A stretch of 43,354 nt of DNA from Pantanalinema sp. (GTDB lineage Bacteria; Cyanobacteriota; Sericytochromatia; S15B-MN24; UBA4093), in contig DATNQI010000026.1 in NCBI GenBank assembly GCA_036704125.1, positions 1 to 43,354 on the forward strand, given 5' to 3'. The translations under genes were made by a program, and so were the position numbers. The notes below the pieces were generated by a model. The model had not been told where the DNA came from. It did no database searches and saw only the letters and a program-made list of their open reading frames with translations. This document shows positions 1 through 6,935 of the stretch, in pieces; within the stretch, counting starts at the first letter, position 1; each line of letters starts with the position of its first letter.

Positions 1-36
1 AGTACCGCCGATCGATGTAAGTCCCCTGACGTCCCA

Positions 37-77
37 GGACGCCGGCGAGCCAGTGGCCCGCCGGCGTCCTTGCGTTT
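37..77. terminator. Hairpin, probable terminator of an upstream gene
   Basis: An 11-bp perfect inverted repeat (GGACGCCGGCG at 37-47, CGCCGGCGTCC at 59-69) with an 11-nt loop is followed by TTGCGTTT. It fits the end of a transcript entering from the left edge. The T tract is short, so termination efficiency is uncertain. Confidence 0.45.
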
Positions 78-166
78 AACACCGGCTTTATCCGGGCGGA
101 AAGAGGGTTTTATCCTGCTTTGACATACTCCTGAACGTGGAGCCAACGCAGGAAAGGAGTACGACG

Positions 167-475
167 ATGTACGACGTATGGGCCCCCTTCACCGATTCGT
201 TCACGGCGCGGGATCTCGTCACGCTTCAGTCGCTGAGTCACACCGGGTTGAAGCTGGTGAGCATCAAGCTGTCGCCCATGAGCGAAGCGGCGGGAAAACA
301 CGTGCCGGAACTGGCGCTCCCCAGGGATTGCGTGCTGGTTCTGCTGATCAGGGACGACGCGGTGCTCTATCCGCGGGGCGACACGGCGCTGAAGCCGTGG
401 GATCAGCTCTTCGCGGTCGTGGATGAGCACTCGGAAGGGGAGCTGCGCGACGTGCTGACGCGACTGGCCTCATAA
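167..475 (+). CDS. Stand-alone RCK_C (TrkA-C) domain protein
   Basis: A protein of 102 residues that is almost entirely one RCK_C/TrkA-C fold: a beta strand with LVSIKLSP, a G-K-x-VPEL-x-LPRDC segment, VLVLLIRDD, a YPRGDT turn and a WDQLFAVV strand. In the family this domain binds small ligands such as cyclic dinucleotides and regulates K+ channels and transporters; the partner here is unknown. The start at 167 is chosen because an AGGAAAGGAG ribosome binding site at 149-158 lies just before it; an in-frame ATG at 137 has no such site. No RCK_N nucleotide-binding half or channel gene is beside it, so it may act as a separate regulatory subunit. The next gene begins 29 nt downstream on the same strand. 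Confidence 0.8.
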   Translation: MYDVWAPFTDSFTARDLVTLQSLSHTGLKLVSIKLSPMSEAAGKHVPELALPRDCVLVLLIRDDAVLYPRGDTALKPWDQLFAVVDEHSEGELRDVLTRLAS

Positions 476-492
476 TCCCAGCCTTAATCCGT

Positions 493-498
493 TATAAT
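493..498 (+). promoter_or_regulatory. TATAAT box six bases before a GTG start
   Basis: A perfect TATAAT at 493-498 is followed by only six bases before the GTG at 505. No good -35 hexamer is seen at the expected distance. Transcription would start at or near the start codon, giving a leaderless or nearly leaderless mRNA. Confidence 0.45.
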
Positions 499-504
499 GA
501 AGGC

Positions 505-849
505 GTGGAAACATTCGTCCAAGTGGGGGGCTGGCGTTCCGCGGCCCTCCTCCTCAATCTCATCACGTTCTTCCTGGCCTTTTCGGCCTTCGCCGTGGGG
601 TGCCTGATCGCCACGCGGATCAGGCGCCTCCTCGGCTCGGGGCTGCTGAGCGGGATCGTCACCTGCTTCTTGATCGCCTCGGGGGCGCTCGCCCTGCGCA
701 GCCTGCTCATCATCCTCCATCACCTGGCGCTCGTCCCCGAGCTCCTGGCGCTCGTCGTGAGCGACGTGGGCCTGCTGGTGACGGGGGGCGCCCTCTTCGC
801 GGCGTATCTCGTCTTCGAGCGCTTCCTCCGGACCAAGGAAGTGCTCTAA
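505..849 (+). CDS. Small membrane protein with three predicted helices
   Basis: 114 residues, not matched to a named family. Three hydrophobic stretches are visible: about 13-36, 43-68 and 78-104, separated by short basic or polar loops (TRIRRLLGSG, LHHLALVP), with a charged C-terminal end (RFLRTKEVL). It is therefore an integral inner-membrane protein. The start is GTG at 505; there is no convincing ribosome binding site, but a TATAAT box lies six bases upstream, which suits a leaderless message. An ATG at 497 is in another frame. It follows the RCK_C gene on the same strand, but a functional link is only positional. The reading frame ends just before a large G/C-rich hairpin repeat. Confidence 0.65.
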   Translation: METFVQVGGWRSAALLLNLITFFLAFSAFAVGCLIATRIRRLLGSGLLSGIVTCFLIASGALALRSLLIILHHLALVPELLALVVSDVGLLVTGGALFAAYLVFERFLRTKEVL

Positions 850-866
850 GTAGCTCGAAATGAAGT

Positions 867-916
867 GTCCGCTTGATTCCCCGCCCCACCGGGGGGCGGG
901 GAGGACTCAGGCGGAC
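867..916. repeat. REP-like G/C palindrome, copy 1
   Basis: The core CCCCGCCCC (879-887) pairs with GGGGCGGGG (893-901), and an outer GTCCGC (867-872) pairs with GCGGAC (911-916). The 48 nt at 879-926 match 7011-7058 at all but about six positions. The same core occurs in the arms around the DUF559 gene at 10.4-10.8 kb. It lies between two convergent genes, so it may also serve as their terminator. Confidence 0.75.
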
Positions 917-946
917 GATCGATTCAGGCAAGACGCGCTTAGGCCC

Positions 947-1540
947 CTAGCCTCCGACCCTCACGGTGCCGCGCATGGAGGGATGGAAGCGACAGTAATA
1001 CTCGAACACCCCGGGCGCGTTGAAGGTGAACGAGTAGCTGCCGCCGACCGGAAGGACCCCGTCGAAGGCCCCGATGGTCGAGACCCCGCCTTCGAGCGGA
1101 TGCGTGACGGTGTGGGCCACGGAGTCCTGGTTGTACCAGATCACCGTGCCGCCGACCGGGACCTGGATGGTCGCCGGGAGGAACTGGTAGGTCCGGATGG
1201 CGACCTGGATGGGGCCGTAGTCCACGCCCCGGTAGGGGATGACGTCGGGGGTGTAGTACGGGTAGCCGAAGTAGGGCGTCACGATGATCGTGCGGCGGCG
1301 CTCGCGATCGCGGTCTCGATCGTCGCGATCGCGCCGGCCGTCACGGTCGCGCCGGCCGTCCCTGTCGCCCCGGCCGTCTCGGTCTCGGTCGCCGCGTTGC
1401 TGGACCTGGTACGTGCCGCCGCCCGCTCCCGCGTCGAGACGCGCGTGCGTCTCAAAAGCGCCAGGTAGCGGCTGGGAGCAGCCGGCCGTGGTCGCGAGCA
1501 AGGCGAGCATCGCGACGCTCAAGAGGCTGTTCTTGGGCAT
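947..1540 (-). CDS. Cupredoxin lipoprotein with an Arg/Asp-rich tract
   Basis: 197 residues. Residues 1-21 form a lipoprotein signal peptide ending TTAGC, predicted to anchor the protein through C21. Residues 50-83 are an almost pure Arg/Asp/Gly tract. Residues 108-197 are a plastocyanin-like cupredoxin fold with visible type 1 copper ligands: H143 in AHTVTHP, then C183, H186 and M189 in the YYCRFHPSMRG motif. The likely role is periplasmic electron transfer or copper binding; its redox partner is unknown. The start at 1540 is favoured over upstream codons because GAAGGAGG precedes it and the signal peptide begins there. The tract is encoded by imperfect repeats rich in CGCGATCG, so slippage may change its length. 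It is divergent from the LarC-like gene. Confidence 0.87.
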   Translation of the reverse strand: MPKNSLLSVAMLALLATTAGCSQPLPGAFETHARLDAGAGGGTYQVQQRGDRDRDGRGDRDGRRDRDGRRDRDDRDRDRERRRTIIVTPYFGYPYYTPDVIPYRGVDYGPIQVAIRTYQFLPATIQVPVGGTVIWYNQDSVAHTVTHPLEGGVSTIGAFDGVLPVGGSYSFTFNAPGVFEYYCRFHPSMRGTVRVGG

Positions 1541-1769
1541 GGGGCCTCCTTCACGGAAGAAAGATCGGTCGCTCGGACCAGTGCCGTTCCACCGGCCCAC
1601 CATAGAGCAGCGAGCGCAATGGACCATGCGTCACCGGCCCCAATCTTTCGACGAAAATGGCTCGTTTCAACCCTTCGCCCAAGCCTCGCCGGGCATCCGT
1701 CACAGCCGCGCGGCGAAGCGTTATGGTATCCAGGAAGATGCAAGCGCATCGCCCCCCTGGAGCCCCCCC

Positions 1770-2945
1770 ATGCGAACGGCCTACTTCGACTGCTTCCAAG
1801 GCGCCACCGAGACCATGCTGCTCGGCGCCCTGATCGACGCGGGCGCCGACCCCGAGCGGCTGCGCGCGGACCTCGCGGGCCTCGGCGACGGGTGCGCGCT
1901 GACGGTGACGCGCGATCGCGACCGCGGCGTCGCGGCCACCCGGGTGACCCTCAAGGCCAAGGACGACGCCATCAAGCGCGAGATGCGCGAGGTGGCGGGC
2001 GTCATCCTCAAGAGCAAGCTCGAGACCGGCGTCCAGGAGCGCGCGCTGCGCGTGTTCCACCGCCTCGCGCTCGCGCACGGCCGCCTGCAGGACCTTTCCC
2101 CCGAGCGGGTCATCATGCACGAGGCGGGCAGCATGACGGCGATCGCCACCGTCGTCGCCTTCATCCTCTCGCTCGACCAGCTCGGCCTCACCCGGCTCTG
2201 CTGCTCCGCGCTGCCCCTCGGCAGCGGCACGGTCAAGACCCCCCAGGGCCTGATGCCCGTCCCCGCTCCGGTCGTGGTGGAGTTGCTCGCGGGCATCCCC
2301 GTCTGCGACAACGGCGAGACCGGCGAGCAGCTCACCCCGCTCGCGGCCGCCATGCTCAGCACCCTCTGCCGCGACGCCGGCAAGCTGCCTTCCATGCACC
2401 TTTCGAGCCAGGGCTGGGGCGTCGGATCCGGGCGCCAGGCCCCCATGTGCCGGGTGCTGACGGGTGCCGCCGAGGCCGAGGAGGCCGAGCAGCGCGAGAC
2501 CGTCGGCGTGGTCGAGACGAACATCGACGACGCCAACCCCCAGTTCCACGAGTACGTGGTGGATCGCCTCTTCGAGGCCGGCGCGCTCGACGTCTTCTTG
2601 ACCCCCATCGTGATGAAGCGCGGCCGCTCGGGCATCAAGCTCACGGCCCTGGTCGCTCCCGACAAGCAGGAGCTCATCACCGACATCATCTTCGCCGAGA
2701 CCCCGAGCGTCGGCGTGCGGACCTACCAGGCCGAGCGCCGGATGCTCGATCGTGAGATCATGTCCATTTCGACGGACTTCGGCCCCATCCGAGTCAAGGT
2801 GGCCCGCCAGATGGGCGCCATCACCAACCTGATGCCCGAGTACAAGGACTGCGTCTCGGCCGCCAAGAAGCAGGGAGTGCCGCTCAAGACCGTGTGGCAG
2901 GCGACCCTCTCGCAGGCCCTCCAGCAGACGGGACGTGCGGGGTGA
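1770..2945 (+). CDS. larC: LarC family protein (nickel-pincer cofactor biosynthesis) with divergent N-terminus
   Basis: 391 residues, full length and unsplit. LarC is a CTP-dependent nickel insertase that finishes the nickel-pincer cofactor of lactate racemase-type enzymes. The C-terminal half is canonical: ETNIDDANP, LFEAGALDVFLTPI, MKRGRSG, VKVARQMG and MPEYKDC. The middle PVPAPVVVELL and LTPLAAAML segments also fit. The N-terminal signature is altered: family members usually begin DCFSGISGDM, here DCFQGATETM, and the usual HEVGxxDSIADI is HEAGSMTAIATV. No larA, larB or larE is in the window. The ATG at 1770 has GGAG eight bases upstream and matches the family start. It could be an active orphan LarC or a paralogue with changed activity. 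Confidence 0.8.
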   Translation: MRTAYFDCFQGATETMLLGALIDAGADPERLRADLAGLGDGCALTVTRDRDRGVAATRVTLKAKDDAIKREMREVAGVILKSKLETGVQERALRVFHRLALAHGRLQDLSPERVIMHEAGSMTAIATVVAFILSLDQLGLTRLCCSALPLGSGTVKTPQGLMPVPAPVVVELLAGIPVCDNGETGEQLTPLAAAMLSTLCRDAGKLPSMHLSSQGWGVGSGRQAPMCRVLTGAAEAEEAEQRETVGVVETNIDDANPQFHEYVVDRLFEAGALDVFLTPIVMKRGRSGIKLTALVAPDKQELITDIIFAETPSVGVRTYQAERRMLDREIMSISTDFGPIRVKVARQMGAITNLMPEYKDCVSAAKKQGVPLKTVWQATLSQALQQTGRAG

Positions 2946-3026
2946 CGAGGCGAGGGGCATGCCGCTTTACAGCGCATGCCCCGGCTCGTATCATGGCCGG
3001 GTCCCCACGCAGGAAGGAGCCGCCCC

Positions 3027-3521
3027 ATGGTGGAAATGACGCTCTCGGGGGTCATCCTCGAGCCGAAGACCAAGTCCCCCATCGTGGTGCTCAAGGACGA
3101 GGACGAGCAGCGCGCCCTGCTCATCTGGGTGGGCGAGCCCGAGGCCAACGCCATCCTGCTCGCGCACGAGGGGATCAAGACCCCGCGCCCGCTGACCCAC
3201 GACCTCTTCCGCGACGCCCTCGAAGCCCTCGCGGCCCCGATCAAAGAGGTGCGCATCAACGACATGCGCGAGAGCACCTACTTCGCCGAGCTCGAGCTCG
3301 AGGTGGCGGGCGAGACCCGGGTGATCGACGCGCGGCCGAGTGACGCCATCGCCATGGCCCTGCGCTTCGGCGCCCCCATCTTCGTGGCCGAGAAGGTCAT
3401 GGCCGACAGCGCGGTCCCGATCAACCAGAATCGCGACGAGGAGGAAGAGGCCGAGCAGTTCAAGAAGTTCCTCGAGAACGTGAAGCCCAGCGATTTCGGG
3501 AAGTTCGGCGGGCAGTCCTAG
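3027..3521 (+). CDS. Bifunctional nuclease family protein (DUF151)
   Basis: 164 residues. The first 130 are a typical BFN/DUF151 domain: LSGVILEPKTKSPIVVLKDE, LIWVGEPEANAI, PRPLTHDLFRDALEAL, INDMRESTYFAEL and DARPSDAIAMALR followed by APIFVAEKV. The C-terminal 30 residues are an acidic tail (DEEEEAEQ) with a short helix. Plant and archaeal relatives have been reported to have DNase and RNase activity; the cellular role in bacteria is not settled. The start at 3027 has GGAAGGAG at 3012-3019. Its stop TAG shares the palindrome CTAG (3518-3521) with the stop of the convergent cyclodeaminase gene, so the two genes overlap by four bases tail to tail. Confidence 0.88.
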   Translation: MVEMTLSGVILEPKTKSPIVVLKDEDEQRALLIWVGEPEANAILLAHEGIKTPRPLTHDLFRDALEALAAPIKEVRINDMRESTYFAELELEVAGETRVIDARPSDAIAMALRFGAPIFVAEKVMADSAVPINQNRDEEEEAEQFKKFLENVKPSDFGKFGGQS

Positions 3522-4210
3522 GCGTTGGACGCCCCGAGCCCCTCGCTGTTCAACAAATGCCGGGTCATGGCCCGGTCCATCAGGGCGGTCTCGGTGGCCT
3601 TGACGTGGGAGCGGATGGCGATCGCCTTCTCGCGCAGCTCGGCAGTGAAGGCCTCGTCCTCGATCTTGGCGGCCTTGGCGAGGCCCGCGAGCAGCGCCCC
3701 GTCGATGGCGGCCACGGCGGTGCGGACCGCGAGGATGGCCTCGGTGGCGCCGCTGGGCACCCCGTAGCGGAAGACGGACTCGGCCAGGTTGAAGATCTCC
3801 TGGCCGTTCTGGGCGATGAGCATGGGCGCCTGGGCCGCGTTCTTGAGCGCGCTCTGCACCAGGGTGTGGCGGAGATCCTGCTCTTCCGGGGTGGTCAGCG
3901 GCAGGGCCGCCGCCGCCGCCAGGCGGTTCATCACGGTGGGGTCCTGGTCGATGAGCTCCTCGCTCTGATCGCCGATGGTGGTCGCGCGCGCCAGGATGCG
4001 ACGCATCTCCTCCTCGACCGGCTCGAAGCCCTCGCGACCGATGGTCATGCGGGCCACCTTGGCCACCAGGGCCGAAGCGATGGCGCAAAGCCACGAGGCA
4101 GCGCCGCAGGCGCCGGGGGGGGGCACCTCGGCCAGCTCCTTGAGCAGGTCCTCGACCGGGTAGCGGTACGAGGGCAGGTTCTCCAGATGTTCCAAAGGAC
4201 TAATGCTCAC
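3518..4210 (-). CDS. Formiminotransferase-cyclodeaminase C-domain protein (FchA-like)
   Basis: 230 residues, all helical, of the FTCD_C family. Relatives are formimidoyl-THF cyclodeaminases or methenyl-THF cyclohydrolases in one-carbon metabolism. Visible family features are the N-terminal PPPGACGAASWLCAIASALV helix (the usual motif is PxGGSVAA), KVARMTIG, LTTPEEQDLR and the long C-terminal helices EAILAVRTAVAAIDGALL and ELREKAIAIRSHV. Changes in the glycine-rich motif mean substrate assignment is unsure. No formiminotransferase domain or histidine-degradation gene is nearby. The start is GTG at 4210 with only a weak ribosome binding site. A GTGGTATAAT extended -10 sequence lies about 57 nt upstream. 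Confidence 0.75.
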   Translation of the reverse strand: MSISPLEHLENLPSYRYPVEDLLKELAEVPPPGACGAASWLCAIASALVAKVARMTIGREGFEPVEEEMRRILARATTIGDQSEELIDQDPTVMNRLAAAAALPLTTPEEQDLRHTLVQSALKNAAQAPMLIAQNGQEIFNLAESVFRYGVPSGATEAILAVRTAVAAIDGALLAGLAKAAKIEDEAFTAELREKAIAIRSHVKATETALMDRAMTRHLLNSEGLGASNA

Positions 4211-4266
4211 GTTTCTCGAAGAAGGACGGGCGACTTACGAGGTCAGAATCGCCCGAAGCATCGACC

Positions 4267-4276
4267 ATTATACCAC
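4267..4276 (-). promoter_or_regulatory. Extended -10 promoter of the cyclodeaminase-family gene
   Basis: On the minus strand the sequence reads GTGGTATAAT, that is TGG followed by a perfect TATAAT (4272 down to 4267). No good -35 element is seen 16-18 bp upstream. The GTG start lies 57 nt downstream. Confidence 0.5.
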
Positions 4277-4355
4277 ACACGGTTCAGTGGCTTCCGAATC
4301 CCCCCTGCCATGCAGCGATCGCCGGTGCGGACGCACCCGATCTCGGATCGCCAGG

Positions 4356-4421
4356 TTGATACTTTTATAAATATTGGCTAAGATGGATATAATTTTCGAT
4401 TTTTTCATGCTTAACCAATAT
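4356..4421 (+). promoter_or_regulatory. AT-rich promoter region with a 12-bp inverted repeat
   Basis: An AT-rich island precedes the first lipoprotein gene. TTGATA (4356-4361) and TAAGAT (4379-4384) are 17 bp apart, and a TATAAT lies at 4388-4393. ATATTGGCTAAG (4371-4382) and CTTAACCAATAT (4410-4421) are inverted repeats with one wobble position and enclose the TATAAT. This could be an operator or an mRNA leader hairpin. Confidence 0.45.
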
Positions 4422-4470
4422 CAAATTCGGCCAATGACGCATGCCAGTTGAACAAGGAGACATTGTCCTG

Positions 4471-5145
4471 ATGAACCTCAATTCGAAACAGGCCCTGGCC
4501 CTCGCCGGCGCCCTCTCTCTCATCGCGCTCGCCGGCTGCACCGGCATCCCCGGCTTCGGCAACCCGCAGGTCGCCCCCACCGAAGAACACCCGATGGTCG
4601 CGACCAAGGCTCGCCTGATCTTCAACAAGCTGACCTTCAACACGCGCGCAGGCTCGCCTGGGTTCGGTAACCACGAGGTCTACATCAAGAACCTGACCGA
4701 TGCGGACGTCGACATGACGAACTACGTACTCGCCTATCACCCCGACGGCGCCGTCTCGGACAACGTCGCGACCTCGTCCCTCGTCTTCGCCGCCAACGAC
4801 GCCACCATCAGCGCCGGTGCCACCAAGCGAGTGATCATGGACCTTGGGTACACTCCGCTGGTCGGCCAGGCACGGATCGCCAGCAACATCGGCGTGCAGT
4901 ACAGCCGGGGCGGCGGCCTTGGGCTGTTCGACAGCCGCATCGCCACTGCGTCGGCCAACATGAAGGACTTCGTCCAGTGGGGCCGTACGGACACGCAGTA
5001 CGCGCCGGTCGCGGTGACTGCGGGCCTCTGGAAGACTGGCACGGCGATCGCCACCACGTCGCTTGCGAACGTCGACGGCGTCAACATGACGGTCTTCTCC
5101 GAGGGCGCGACCGGTTCCACCAACTGGAATTTCAGCACCTTCTAG
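4471..5145 (+). CDS. Lipoprotein with a lamin-tail-like domain
   Basis: 224 residues. A lipoprotein signal peptide ends at LAGC (C18). The mature part resembles lamin-tail (LTD) proteins: VYIKNLTDADVDMTNYVL (the usual pattern is a strand followed by a D-L/T-N-x-L turn), TISAGATKRVIM, then DFVQWGR and TAGLWKTG, a pair of motifs common near the end of such domains. LTD proteins are often exported and may bind DNA or carbohydrate; the role here is unknown. The start at 4471 has AAGGAGA at 4454-4460. It is the first of three consecutive lipoprotein genes on this strand, separated from the second by a terminator-like hairpin overlapping its stop codon. Confidence 0.75.
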   Translation: MNLNSKQALALAGALSLIALAGCTGIPGFGNPQVAPTEEHPMVATKARLIFNKLTFNTRAGSPGFGNHEVYIKNLTDADVDMTNYVLAYHPDGAVSDNVATSSLVFAANDATISAGATKRVIMDLGYTPLVGQARIASNIGVQYSRGGGLGLFDSRIATASANMKDFVQWGRTDTQYAPVAVTAGLWKTGTAIATTSLANVDGVNMTVFSEGATGSTNWNFSTF

Positions 5146-5171
5146 CGAGTACGCGCTCGCTACCGTTTTTT
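5143..5171 (+). terminator. Terminator overlapping a stop codon
   Basis: TAGCGAG (5143-5149) and CTCGCTA (5156-5162) form a 7-bp stem that includes the stop codon, and CCGTTTTTTG follows. The stem is short and may be leaky, which would allow read-through into the next lipoprotein gene. Confidence 0.6.
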
Positions 5172-5198
5172 GATTGATTGAATAAGGAGAGTCGCTCG

Positions 5199-5942
5199 AT
5201 GAAATTCCAGATCAAGCTCGGACACATGCTGCCCGTGGCGGCCGGCCTCATGGTCGCCCTCTACGGCTGCGCCCAGCTGCCCTTCAGCACCACCCCCCCC
5301 GCCGACAAGCCCCAGGTCGACGGTCGGATCACCTTCAACAACGCCGAGCCCAGCAACCAGCTCCTGCTCGGCATCAAGCGCTTCGACGGCGCCAACTTCC
5401 AGAAGCTGACCAACACCACGACCACCGACACCAAGGGCAACTACGGCTTTGCTCGCCTGGTGGACGGCAAGTACCAGGTGTTCTACGACGACCAGGGTGA
5501 GGACGTGACCGATCCGACCGTCAACACGGTCGGCGTCTACAACTCCGAGGCCGTCGAGATCGCCTCGGCCAGCACCCCGGCCGCGAGCATCAGCTTCGAC
5601 GTGAGCTGGGACTTCACCCCCACCATCAAGCCCGAGGGCACCTTCCGCGTCGGCGGCGCCGACACCTTCGGCTTCAAGGCGCTGCCCGCCCACTCGGACG
5701 CCGAGTACCAGATCTTGCTCGCCGACAACGACAAGAAGGCCGTCTGGTCCTCCAACTGGGTGAAGACCACCAGCTTCACCTGGAACGGCAAGCGCGGCAC
5801 CGCCGTCGCGGCCCCCAGCACCGCCTACACCGGCGTCGGCCGTCACTTCTACCAGATCAAGTTCCAGAAGCCCGGCACCACCTACGGCAAGGAAGGCTAC
5901 TACGGCCAGACCAAGTGGGTGCCCTTCTTCGTCACCCGCTAG
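5199..5942 (+). CDS. Lipoprotein, tandem paralogue A
   Basis: 247 residues of unknown function. The signal peptide ends at the lipobox ALYGC (C24). Residues about 38-95 look like a carboxypeptidase-regulatory or Cna-B-like beta-sandwich (DGRITFNN, KRFDGANFQKLT, GKYQVFYDD, VNTVGVYNSEA). The C-terminal half has repeated strand motifs ending FYQIKFQKPGTTYG and YYGQTKWVPFF. The start at 5199 is preferred to an ATG 21 bases upstream because AAGGAGA (5184-5190) is correctly spaced. The next gene is a clear paralogue: FDG, QKLT, GKYQ, FYDD, VNTVG, WSS, TSF, WNGK and GQTKWVPF match in order. The two are probably a tandem duplication encoding surface or periplasmic proteins. Confidence 0.78.
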   Translation: MKFQIKLGHMLPVAAGLMVALYGCAQLPFSTTPPADKPQVDGRITFNNAEPSNQLLLGIKRFDGANFQKLTNTTTTDTKGNYGFARLVDGKYQVFYDDQGEDVTDPTVNTVGVYNSEAVEIASASTPAASISFDVSWDFTPTIKPEGTFRVGGADTFGFKALPAHSDAEYQILLADNDKKAVWSSNWVKTTSFTWNGKRGTAVAAPSTAYTGVGRHFYQIKFQKPGTTYGKEGYYGQTKWVPFFVTR

Positions 5943-5963
5943 TCGAACCCATTCTCATCCTCG

Positions 5964-5996
5964 ATCGGCCGCGCGACAATCGCGCGGCCGATTCTT
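5964..5996 (+). terminator. Terminator between the two paralogous lipoprotein genes
   Basis: ATCGGCCGCGCGA (5964-5976) pairs with TCGCGCGGCCGAT (5980-5992) around a 3-nt loop and is followed by TCTTC. It is a strong stem with a poor T tract. Confidence 0.6.
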
Positions 5997-6072
5997 CATG
6001 CAATTGGCCCGATGCTCCTGCCCGAGCTTCCCCTATCGTATGGACTCGCCCCACCCCCATGAGGAGAGCGAG

Positions 6073-6795
6073 ATGAAGCTTCAGCACAAGCTTGGGATTG
6101 CCCTGGCGGGCGCCATCGGGACCAGCGCGCTGGCAGGCTGCCCCACCACGACCGTCCCAGGGATCACTCCCGGTTCGCAGATCGTCAGCGGCCGGATCAC
6201 CTTCGGCGCCGCGGATCCCGGCCAGGAGCTCACCGTCGGCCTCAAGAAGTTCGACGGCTCGGCCTACCAGAAGCTCACCCAGACCACCAAGACCAGCAAC
6301 GCCGGCAACTATGCCTTCACCGACACGACGCTCAGCAGCGGCAAGTACCAGGCCTTCTACGACGACGGCGGCCAGGAGGTCACCGACGCCACCGTCAACA
6401 CGGTCGGTGCCTACGTCTCCGAGGCCAAGGACTCGCCTGCGACCATCAACTTCGACGTGAAGTGGGCGTTCTCACCGAGCATCGCGCCCAACTCCACCTT
6501 CACGGCCGGCACGAGCACGTTCGGCTTCGCCGCGAACAGCAACGCATCAGGGGCCGAGTACCAGGTCGCCGTCGCCGACGGCAACAAGAGCGTGAAGTGG
6601 TCGTCGGCCTGGGCCAGCACCACCAGCTTCAGCTGGAACGGGAAGGAAGGCAGCGAGACGAACACCCCGACCGGGGCCGATCGCGCGGCCGGCAAGCACT
6701 ACTACCAGATCAAGTTCCGCAAGGCCGGAACGACTTTCGGCGGGGCCGGCTTCTACGGCCAGACCAAGTGGGTGCCCTTCACCCTGGCCCGCTAA
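6073..6795 (+). CDS. Lipoprotein, tandem paralogue B
   Basis: 240 residues, paralogous over its full length to the preceding gene product. The lipoprotein signal peptide ends ALAGC (C22). The order of motifs is the same: SGRITFGAADPGQEL, KKFDGSAYQKLT, GKYQAFYDDGG, VNTVGAYVSEA, VKWAFSPSI, KWSSAW, TSFSWNGKEG, YYQIKFRKAGTTFG and FYGQTKWVPF. GAGGAGAG at 6061-6068 sets the start at 6073. Function is unknown; the conserved C-terminal tryptophan motif suggests a binding surface. The two copies differ mainly in the N-terminal linker and in the stretch after WNGK, as expected for paralogues under common structural constraint. The reading frame is followed by the repeat-filled region. Confidence 0.78.
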   Translation: MKLQHKLGIALAGAIGTSALAGCPTTTVPGITPGSQIVSGRITFGAADPGQELTVGLKKFDGSAYQKLTQTTKTSNAGNYAFTDTTLSSGKYQAFYDDGGQEVTDATVNTVGAYVSEAKDSPATINFDVKWAFSPSIAPNSTFTAGTSTFGFAANSNASGAEYQVAVADGNKSVKWSSAWASTTSFSWNGKEGSETNTPTGADRAAGKHYYQIKFRKAGTTFGGAGFYGQTKWVPFTLAR

Positions 6796-6820
6796 GCAGG
6801 TCGAGGTAGAGATTGGCATT

Positions 6821-6853
6821 CGCTTGATTCACCGCCCCCCGGTGGGGCGGGGC
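6821..6853. repeat. REP-like G/C palindrome, copy 2
   Basis: CGCTTGATT followed by CCGCCCCCCGGTGGGGCGGGG. The same CGCTTGATT precedes the palindrome of copy 1 at 870-878. The core is in the opposite orientation to copy 1. Confidence 0.7.
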
Positions 6854-6862
6854 TAGGGTGAA

Positions 6863-6934
6863 CGTCTAACGAAACCGTTCCATCAAGCCGCTTACAGCGG
6901 CCACCACAACACATGCCTGGTATTGTTAGATGTG
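6863..6934. repeat. Second palindromic repeat family, copy A
   Basis: It starts CGTCTAACGAAAC and ends TATTGTTAGATGTG, which are imperfect terminal inverted repeats, with a central hairpin GCCGC/GCGGC near 6888-6900. ACATGCCTGGTATTG matches copy B at 12129-12143 with one difference. No reading frame is seen. Confidence 0.65.
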
Positions 6935-6935
6935 A

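Noticed and set aside
1292-1400. CRISPR-like repeats
   Set aside because: These are short in-frame codon repeats for Arg/Asp in a lipoprotein, without spacers.
1284-1769. N-terminal extension of the LarC-like frame
   Set aside because: Antisense to the cupredoxin Arg/Asp tract; the real start at 1770 has a ribosome binding site and matches the family.
2991-4094. 367-residue minus-strand frame across the nuclease-family and cyclodeaminase genes
   Set aside because: Gly/Arg/Pro-rich shadow of two recognisable proteins.
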